This document shows positions 55,655 to 64,000 of a stretch of 64,000 bases of DNA, piece after piece. A program made the position numbers and the translations under genes. Numbering within the stretch: position 1 is the first letter of the stretch; every line of letters starts with the position of its first letter. This DNA comes from Ascochyta rabiei (taxonomy: Eukaryota; Ascomycota; Dothideomycetes; Pleosporales; Didymellaceae): the NCBI RefSeq assembly GCF_004011695.2, contig NC_082408.1, forward strand, positions 2,403,501-2,467,500, in the 5' to 3' direction. Under the pieces are notes generated by a model. It saw only the letters and a list, made by a program, of their open reading frames with translations, was not told where the DNA came from and did no database searches.

Positions 55655-57517
55655 ACGTATTTAACGGGTAAGTCGGCCACACAGGCGAGTTAGCCACTCT
55701 GCTAAGACCACACCAACATTCTACCTTATAACGCGATGACTTAACAACAACATAAACCTACGCCCTTAAAAGAGGCTGCAATACAGCTTGCGCTCTAGGC
55801 ACTTAAATAAGACGCAAACCTTACTATATAACGCGCTGCAGCTATATACAACGCGCCTCGCAGTATACTACGCAATTAATACACAGAACAACCTACATAA
55901 GCTAATTGTACACTAAGTTAACAGAATATAGATTAGACTAAGGAGGATGTAATTGCTAAGTACATTCTTAAGCTAGATGCACGAGGATTTGCCTCTTAGC
56001 TAGCTGCTGTAGCTAATATAGCTAATTCTTTGCGTGCTAAGCGCAATATAGGCTATATTAGCATAAACTAGCCTAATACATTTGTTAAGCGCCGCCCTAA
56101 CCTTAAAGTAAAGTTTAATTGTAAGTATAACTATAAGAGAGCCCTCTGTAAGGATCTGGAGATTATACAAGGCTGGTTTAGGCTTATAGTAAATGTTAAA
56201 GCTAAGTATAGTATCTAGGATAATAACACATACAACTTTAATAAGACAGGCTTTATAATAGGCTAGATATCTACAGGAGTAGTTGTTACAGGTTTAGAGC
56301 GTTAAGGACAGCTGAAGGCAGTGCAGTAGGGAAATTAAGAGTGGATAACGGTTATACAGGGCATTAATGGCATAGGGTAGGCTATTTCACCCTTTATTAT
56401 CTTTAAAGGCCGTAACCACCTCTCTGCCTGGTACAAAGAGGACAACCTGCCCTACAACTAGGTTATTAGAGTCTCTAAGAACGGATGGACTACTAACAAG
56501 CTTAGTCTAGACTAGTTAAAGCACTTTAATGCCTATACAAAGACGCGCACCTAAGGAGTACACTAGCTACTCCTTATTAATAGCCACAAGAGCTACAACT
56601 CCCCTAACTTCTAACAATACTGTAAGGAAGCAAAGATTATTACACTATATATGCCTCTACACTTATCTTACCTCTTATAACTACTAGATGTAGGTTATTT
56701 TGCCCCTCTAAAGAAGGTATATAGGCGCTAAGCTAAGAATCTTATACATAACTATATTACTTATATTACTAAAACTAAGTTCCTACCATGCTTTATAGAC
56801 GCCTACAAGGAGACATTTACTTCTAGCAATATCTAAGAAGGCTTCTAAGGCGCTGGAATAGTCCCCTTTAACCCAGAACAGGTTATAATAGGTCTTAATG
56901 TCTGCCTATGTACCCTACCGCTACCTACTGTAGAAGATAAGCCCTAGCAGTCCTAAACCCCAAGCACCACCCTGCAATTAGGGTCGCAATTAACGCTGGT
57001 TTAAGAGAGGATTTAAAGGCATGCAAGCAGCTTACTAACTTTAATAGTTAAGGCCTTTAAAAAGCTTACTAAAGGCGCAGCTATAGTAGCGTATAAGCTG
57101 GTGTTAGCTTAAAGGGAGATTACTAGGCTTTAAGTAGTAAATAAGGCTGCTACGCGACGTAAATTGCATAAAAGAAAGCAGTTACAGCAGGAGGGATTCC
57201 TAACAGCTAAGGAAGGCCTTTAATTAACTACTCTAACTAAGTTTAGGGCGTGTAGTAATAGTAAGAAGGTAAGGAAGTAAGTATGTGTTAAAGGAGGTAA
57301 GGTAACCTAAAGACGCTGTAAAAAGTGCTACAATATAGGGTATAACTCGCGCACGTGTAAAAAGCCTAAAGAAGGTGTTACTAAATAATATTATATAATG
57401 TACTACTATAAACAATGCCAATATAGGCCAATGCAAGCCATAATAGGGTAGAATGTTGGTGTGGTCTTAGCATAGTGGCTAACTTGCCTGTGTAGCTAAC
57501 TTACCTGTTAAATACGT
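55655..57517 (+). mobile_element. Pogo/Fot1 transposon copy A (1863 bp)
   Basis: TA target duplications at 55653-55654 and 57518-57519, with inverted repeats of about 60 bp beginning ACGTATTTAAC. Plus-strand transposase relic: an HTH region (LRAKRNIGYISIN near 56030), first catalytic box NFNKTGF near 56231-56261 (expected NFDETGF, so both acidic residues are lost), second box LLLINSHKSYNSPNF near 56570-56615 (expected DGH), third box LLDVGYFAPLKK near 56683. The changes are TG to TA, as RIP predicts. Confidence 0.9.
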
Positions 57518-57576
57518 TATTGTAAATGCCTTATAGCTGTATGCTTTAAGGTGTGTAAGATTAGGTTTATATAATA

Positions 57577-59438
57577 ACGTACTCCACAGGTGAGCGGATT
57601 AAACGGGTGAGCGGATCACTCTGCCAAGACCACACCAAACCTCCACCTTACTACGCAATGCCTTAACAACAACATTAATCTACGCCCTTAAGAGAAGCTG
57701 TAATACAGCTTGCGCTCTAGGTAATTAAATAAGACGCAATACTTACCCTATAACGCGCTGTAGCTATATATAACACGCCTTACAGCACACTACACGCTTA
57801 ATACACAGAACAACCTGCACAAGCTAATTGTACGCCAGTTTAACAGATTATAGACTAGACTAAGGAGGACGTAATTGCTAAGTACATCCTTAAGCTAGAT
57901 GTACAAGGATTTGCCCCTTAGCTGGCTACTATAGCTAATATAGCCAATTCTTTGCGTGCTAAGCGCAATATAGGCTATGTTAGCATAAACTGGCCTAACA
58001 TATTTATTAAGCGCTGCCCTAACCTTAAAGTAAGGTTTAATTGTAAGTACGACTATAAGAGAGCCCTCTGTAAGGATCTAGAGATTATTAGGGGCTAGTT
58101 TAGGCTTGTAGCGAATGTTAAAGCTAAGTATAGCATCTAGGATAATAACACGTACAACTTTAATAAGACAGGCTTTATAATAGGCTAGATATTAACAGGA
58201 GTAGTTGTTACAGGCTTAGAGCGTTAAGGACAGCTAAAGGCAGTGCAGTAGGGTAATTAAGAGTAGGCAACGGTTATATAGGGCATTAATGGCACAGGGT
58301 AGGCTATTCTACCCTTTATTATCTTTAAAGGCCGCAACCACCTCTCTGCCTAGTACAAAGAGGACAATCTGCCCTATAACTAGGTTATTAGAGTCTCTAA
58401 GAACAGATAGACTACTAACAAGCTTAGTCTAGACTAGTTAAAGCACTTTAATGCCTATACAAAGACGCGCACCTAAAGAGTGTACTAGCTGCTCCTTATT
58501 AACAGCTACAAGAGCTACAACTTCCTTAACTTCTAATAATACTATAAGGAAGTAAAGATTGTTACACTATGTATACCTCTATACTTATCTTACCTCTTAC
58601 AACCACTAGATGTAGGTTATTTTACCCCTCTAAAGAAGGCATATAGGCGCTAAGCTAAGAATCTTATATATAACTATATTACTTATATTACTAAAACTAA
58701 GTTCCTACTATGCTTTATAGACGCCTATAAGGAGACATTTACTTCTAGCAATATCTAAGGAGGCTTCTAAGGCGCTAGAATAATCCTCCTTAACCCAGAA
58801 CGGGTTATAATAGGTCTTAATGTCCGCCTACGTACCCTACTGCTACCTACTGTAGAAGATGAGCCCTAGCAGTCCTAAACCCCAAGCACTACCCTGCAAT
58901 TAGGGTCGCAATTAACGCTGGTTTAAGAGAGGATTTAAAGGCATGTAAGCAGCTTACCAACTTTAATAGTTAAGGCCTTTAAAAAGCTTACTAAAGGCGC
59001 AGCTATAGTAGCGCACAAGCTAGTGTTGGCTTAAAGGGAGATTACTGGGCTTCGAGCATCAAATAAGGCTGCCATGCGACGTAAATTGCATAAAAGAAAG
59101 CAATTACAGCAGGAGGGAGTCCTAACAGCTCAGGAAGGCCTTTAATTAACTACTTTAACTAAGTTTAGGGCGCGTGGTAATAGTAAGAAGGCAAAGAAGC
59201 GAGTGCGCGCTAAAGGAGGGGAAGTAACCTAAAGACGCTGTACAAAGTGCTACAACGTTAGACATAACTTGCGTACATGTAAGAAGGCTGTAGAAGATGT
59301 TTCTAAATAATATTATGTACTGCACTAGTGTATACAAGGCCAAAGTGGGCTAATGCAAGCTATAATAGGGTAGAAATTTAGTGTGGTCTTAGCAGAGTGA
59401 TCTGCTTACCTGTTTAATCCGCTTACCCGTAGAGTACG
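57577..59438 (+). mobile_element. Pogo/Fot1 transposon copy B (1862 bp)
   Basis: Same orientation and organisation as copy A, only 59 bp downstream. Left TIR ACGTACTCCACAGGTG after TA 57575-57576. The right end GTAGAGTACG at 59429-59438 lacks a clear TA, so its terminus is slightly decayed. The transposase relic has the same NFNKTGF and LLINSYKSYNF changes. Confidence 0.85.
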
Positions 59439-59458
59439 GCAAAATTACTATTGTATTA

Positions 59459-61322
59459 ACATACCCCACAGGCGAGTTAGACAACGGGCGAGTCGGACAC
59501 TTTTGCCAAGCCCCCACCAAACACCACCCTATTATGGCCTAAAACAACCTAGTTTAGTGCTGTAACGTGCAGTATAGTCTGTAATACTATTTAGAAACTA
59601 CTTCTACCTCTTTCTTACACGTTTGCGCGTTATGTCCTGTCTAATTACTCTATCCACAGCGCCTTTAGGAGGGCTCACCTCCTTTAGCGCGCACCTGCTT
59701 CTTTGCCTTCTTCCTATCACCACGCGCCCTAAACTCCTTAAGAGCTGTTAATCGCTAGCCCTCTTTAACTGTTAGGGTCCCTTCTGCCTAAACTTGCTTT
59801 CTTTTGTGTAATTTTTGTTGTGTAGCTGCCTTATTAGCAGCTTAAAGCTAAGTAATCTCCTATTGCGCCAACACTAGCTTATGCGCAATTATTGCTGCCC
59901 CCTTTACTACCTTCTTAAACGCCTTAACTATAGAGGTAGGCAAACTATCTATATACTTCTAAATCCTTATCTTTATAAGTGTTAATTGCACCCTAAGTTT
60001 AAGGCTGTTGCTTAGGGTTTGCGACTGCTAGAGCTTGTTGTTAACAGGTAGTGGTGGTGATAGAGTGCGCAACTTCACATTAAGGGCTATTATAACCTGG
60101 TCTAGGTCAAATAGGACTAATCCAGCACCTTAGAACCCTCCCTAGATATTCTTAGAAGTAATTGCAGCGTTGTAGGCGCGTATAAAGCATAGCAGAAACT
60201 CTGTCTTTATAATGTAGTTAATCTAGTTCTATATAAGTACTTTAGCTTAGCGCCTATACGCCTTCTTTAAAGCAGTAAAACAACCTACATTAAGAGGCTG
60301 TGTAAGGTGTAATAAGTAAGAAGGCAAACAGAGAGCAATAATCTTGTTATCCTTACAGTATTGCTGGAATTTAAGAGAGTTGTAGCTCTTATAACTATTA
60401 ATAATAAGTAAATAGTAGGTGCTAACAGTACGCTTCTTTGTATGCCTGTTAAAGTAGTTTATCTAGTCTATACTAAGCTTGTTAGTAGTCTAGCTGTTAT
60501 TAGAGACTCTAATAACCTAGTCTTAAGGTAGTTCTTCCTCCTTGTACCAGGTAGAGAGGTAGTAGTAGGCCTTAAAGATAAGGAAGGCTGGAATGGCCCA
60601 TCCTTTAGTATTAATGCTTACTATAGCTATAGCCCACTCCCGGTCGCCTAGCTGGATAGCTTTTAGCCGACCTCGTCGTCCTAAAGCTGTAACAACTGCT
60701 TCTAGGGAGATCTGGCCTATTATAAAGCCTGTTCTGTTAAAGTTATACGTATCTTTATCCTAGATGCTATACTTAGCTTTAGTGTTAGCTACTAGGCTAA
60801 ACCAGCCCTGTAGAACCTTAGGATCCTTACAGAGAGATCTCTTGTAGTCGTACTTATAATTAAACTTGACTTTAAGTTCTAGGTGTTGCTTAACAAACGT
60901 ACTAGGCCAGTTTACGCCAATAGGGCCTAGATTACGCTTAGCGCGCAAAGAATTGGCTATAGTAGCCATATCTAAGAGCTAAGGGGAAAATCCTCACGCA
61001 TCTAGCTTAAGAACATGTTTAATAATTACTTCCTTCTTATTGTTGTCTAGCTTCTGTAAGTTGGCTATAGAATCAGCGCGTAAAGGTCGTTCTGTGCGCT
61101 AGTTGCTTAGTGTGCTTTAAGGGACCTTATAGATAGCAGCAGCGCGTTATAGAGATAGAGTTACGTCTTATTTAAGAGCGTAGAGCGCAAGCTGTATCTG
61201 CGCTTCCTTTAACGCGTTTAAATAGTGTTGTTAAGAAGACATTGGTGTAGGAGGATGTGTTTGGTGGGGGCTTAGCAAAAGTGTCCGACTCGCCTGTTGT
61301 CTGACTCGCCTGTAGGGTACGT
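59459..61322 (-). mobile_element. Pogo/Fot1 transposon copy C (1864 bp)
   Basis: Inverted relative to A and B. TA duplications at 59457-59458 and 61323-61324. TIR ACATACCCCACAGGCGAG, with the right end CTCGCCTGTAGGGTACGT. The best preserved piece of any transposase in the window is at 60969-60760 on the minus strand (ANSLRAKRNLGPIGVNWPST, KSLCKDP-like region), open over 69 codons. The remainder is RIP-stopped. Confidence 0.9.
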
Positions 61323-61592
61323 TATAAAAAGTAAATTATATAAAGAATATTTTATATAGTGTTTTCTAATAGTTTGTGTAGTTTAGAGTTCTATTATAGA
61401 GGTATACTGCAGCTCTTATAACTTCTAGCTACAGTTTCTAGAAGAGGTTAGCGTTAAGTTGTATAGCGTAAGCTTTCTCCTTGTTTACGCCCCCTACGTG
61501 TTCTACGCCTCTATTTTATGCTTATGTATCTAGTGCAGAAGGCTTAATAATAATTCCTTATGTTGCTAACTATCTTTTAACCTCTAGCACCG

Positions 61593-61894
61593 AACACCAA
61601 CTTTTCATAGTTAGAGAAAGGTCGATTTCCATCGATTTTTCATCCCAATATTACAAACATGCCTTCCTAACATCTATTTCCAGCGTCTGTTTTGTAGTGT
61701 AGGCGCTGGAACAGGCGCGCTGGCTATTGTGAGCCGAACAGAGTGATTATCTAGTCTTAGTTAAGATAAAATCTCTACAATAGCCCGTGTGCTTAAAGAT
61801 TTAGACCAGTTAAAGACATAATAAACAGAGAACTCCTAGCTATAGCTATTGCCTGCCTAGTAATTGCTACACAGCTATTACTATATTACAAATA
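61593..61894. repeat. Right arm of the ~300-bp dispersed inverted repeat
   Basis: Reverse complement of 19835-20126 with more A/T changes (for example GCCCGTGTGCTTAAAG against the less mutated partner's GCCCGTGCGTCTAAAG). Its ACAAATACCCCC end shows the site without a Pogo insertion. Confidence 0.75.
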
Positions 61895-62468
61895 CCCCCT
61901 ATTATAACTAGCTATACTAACCTCCTATACCTAGACATAATTAACTAAGCACTAGCTTAACCTACCCCTATAAAATCAACTAAGCAACAGCTTAAACCTA
62001 CCCCTAATACGAACACTATATTAATAAAGCAACAGCTCTCTCCTTAGGCCTATAGATATCTGCTGCCTTAGTAAAGTAGCAGGTCTATAACCCTAGCTAT
62101 ATCCTACAAAATTAACTAAGCAACAGCTTAAACACCCCCAGCAGTCTACTACTAGCAATAGTAATAGACAAACAAACAACAATAACAACAACAACAACAA
62201 TACAAAGACCGTCTACTGTAATAGCAATAGCTAGCTAGTAATAGACAACAAACAACAAACGCTAGAACTACCTACTTGTAGGATAGTTCTACACAACCCT
62301 AATTTAACAGGGCAACGACTCTTCTTAACAAACTAGGGCACAGGCCCTTACTTTTAGACTACGAACACACATTTACTATTCCTTTAAAGAAACACACTCC
62401 TTAAAATACTAGAGCAGCTTAAATGCTCTCGTCTTATATAGTCTTAGACTTACATAGAACGTTAAACT
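61895..62468. other. RIP-mutated spacer with CAA-rich low complexity
   Basis: No gene. A run of CAA/ACA triplets lies near 62170-62205, and three AACTAAGCAACAGCTTAA-type repeats lie between about 61940 and 62130. Confidence 0.4.
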
Positions 62469-62497
62469 TATTAATTAATTAATTAATTAATTAATTT
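62469..62497. repeat. (TTAA)n microsatellite
   Basis: About seven uninterrupted TTAA units at the border of the next Copia relic. Confidence 0.9.
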
Positions 62498-62499
62498 TA

Positions 62500-64000
62500 A
62501 CCTCTAGCTTAACAGTTGTTATTTTATTGTCTGCCTTAATTGTTGTTATAGATATATTATAGTAATCTTTAAGAAATAGTATAAATATTAATAAGGCTTT
62601 AATAATAGATTTTGCTATTTAGTTCTTAGTAAAGTAGAGATTCTATTACAGGCCTAAGAATTTGTTAGTAATTAATAATTAGCTCTTCTCTTTTGTTACC
62701 CCTTAAGCTTTATAGGTGTAAAAATTAATACTTAGTCTTTCTTCTAGGCTGTTATTATTTGTCTGTAGTGCTTAGCTTATTTATTGCCTTAACTTTGCTC
62801 TTCTGCAGGAATTGCACTCTACTGTAGTAACACCCTTAATGCGCACCCCCTAAGTTTGTTATACAAGGTGTTCTACTACTACTAGGCTAGGATAACCTAG
62901 TTACTTGTACTATAGTGTGGCAGAGGCTTTTTATAGTCCCTTTTTAGTTTTTAATGTAGTTTTGTGCGTGTAGTATAAGGCATCTTATAATTCCTTATAC
63001 TCTAGTACCTATTACCTAAATATTTTAGTAATAGTGTAAATAATTTTGTTGTCTAGTCTTTGTAGGGTTGTTAGATTTGTCTAGGTATCCTACCATATTC
63101 GTTATTATCTTAGGAGGTAGAAAGATACTAAATTGCATAGTAGGTTAGGGTAGACTGCTACGTTATGCAGTGTTATACTGCAGGTTCTAGACTAGTTTAT
63201 TAAACTTAGCTTATTTAACCTGTATCCCTTTATCTACACTTTTAAGTTTCTAGCCCAGATATAGTTACTAGGCATTAGTAGGCAGAAGTTGTGTATATAG
63301 TTAGGGTTGTTTGTTATATAGCAGGTTAATCCTAAGTTAAGAATAAACAACTTCCTTAGTAGATAGCCTTTAGCATTCCTTCTGCCTAATACTGTATTAA
63401 AGACAGCTTTCACGTTTATAACTCTCTAGCCCTCTATTTATTCTTTAAGGAGTTTAGGCGTTAGAGTGTGTAATTGTTTTACAACTAGTGTTCTTAAACA
63501 GGTTCTGCTTTGTCTGCAAATTAGCTCTAAAAACGTAGTGTCTTTCTTAAGCTTAAATTGTATAAGCTTATTTATTATCTTATTTAGTTTCTACTACTTA
63601 GGTGCCTTATCTAGATTAATATAATAGCAATTCTATATACTGTAGCGTTGTCTACATATAGGGCATTTTGCTCCCCCTATAGTAGCAGGTCCTTAATCTA
63701 AAGGCTACTTAAGTGTAGTAGCTTTCCTACCTGCTGTACGTTAATTGCAGGGTCTGCTCTAGTTGCTAGATAGCGCGCTTTCAGCATATTAGGCGTCCCC
63801 TTCAGTACTCTAGGAGGTTCCACCCCCTTTAGCAAGAAATAATGCATTACTAGCTATGAAGGACTTATATTTCCCTAATCTAAGAGGAAAATGCATTATT
63901 ATATGTTCTTAGAAGCGTTTTATTATCTCCTTCTAGCTTATACTAGTTATAATGCTACTATTATCCTAGAAATTTGTAGACTATATAGGCGCAACTTTGT
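62500..64000 (-). mobile_element. Ty1/Copia relic (protease region), runs off the window
   Basis: Near 63400-63240 the minus strand reads AKGYLLRKLFILNLGLTCYI and TNNPNYIHNF, the Copia beta-barrel/protease segment also present at 5109-5165. Further downstream on the minus strand only short coding-like pieces remain (SIFLPPKIITNMVGYLDK near 63110). Heavily RIP-mutated; the 5' part lies beyond 64000. Confidence 0.6.

Noticed and set aside
57233..57436. Minus-strand hydrophobic ORFs at 57233-57436 and 59155-59343 as membrane proteins
   Set aside because: They are antisense shadows at the same position in two Pogo copies, opposite the basic transposase tail, whose complement naturally reads hydrophobic.
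60760..60969. Independent 69-residue gene
   Set aside because: It is the best preserved piece of the Pogo copy C transposase, homologous to the same segment in copies A and B.
62469..62497. Origin or matrix-attachment element
   Set aside because: A plain TTAA microsatellite at a transposon border; nothing supports a function.
1..64000. tRNA or rRNA genes
   Set aside because: None recognised by eye on either strand; a covariance-model scan would be needed to exclude degenerate tRNAs.

Overview
The window looks like repeat-rich, gene-poor DNA from a filamentous ascomycete (Pezizomycotina; a dothideomycete is my guess from the mix of families, not proven). Three things support this. Genes have short GT...AG introns of 45-96 nt. 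The families are typical of such fungi: FunK1 kinase, a fungal HNH protein, a STAND/NLR N-terminal domain, a telomere-linked RecQ-type helicase and Fot1/Pogo transposons. Long stretches also carry the signature of repeat-induced point mutation (RIP): CpA/TpG is converted to TpA, so Gln and Trp codons have become TAG/TAA and the text is flooded with CTA and TAG.

Layout. 1-9.95 kb is heavily RIP-mutated: the 3' part of a Ty3/Gypsy element, then a Ty1/Copia element carrying a nested hAT-like MITE. 9.95-16.59 kb is mildly mutated host-like DNA: decayed conserved genes, an apparently intact small MADS-like gene, a BTB relic, an intact divergent cyclin and the 3' exons of an acetate-transporter-family gene cut off by a transposon. 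16.59-19.83 kb is two abutting Pogo elements, one with a second copy of the MITE. 19.84-44.4 kb is a long mildly mutated block: hypothetical genes, a patatin fragment, a RecQ/telomere-linked-helicase relic, an intact FunK1 kinase, a spliced gene with a Copia-protease-like domain, a CACTA (tnp2) transposon, more broken conserved genes and an intact HNH protein. 44.4-64 kb is heavily mutated again: an NLR N-terminal fragment, a complete 7.2-kb Gypsy element with 155-bp LTRs and a 5-bp target duplication that splits a zinc-cluster gene, a Copia relic, three consecutive Pogo elements, and another Copia relic running off the right edge.

Nothing here behaves as an operon or cluster. The genes with convincing intact structures are the MADS-like protein, the cyclin, FunK1 and the HNH protein; the Copia-protease-like gene has good splice sites but no resolved start. 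Most other coding sequence is broken by RIP-type stops. The most unusual features are the MITE family, whose ends are packed with telomere-like G-rich repeats (two copies, each with a clean 8-bp target duplication), and a zinc-cluster-like reading frame lying antisense inside the complete Gypsy element. Domain calls come from motif recognition by eye; no database search was run.
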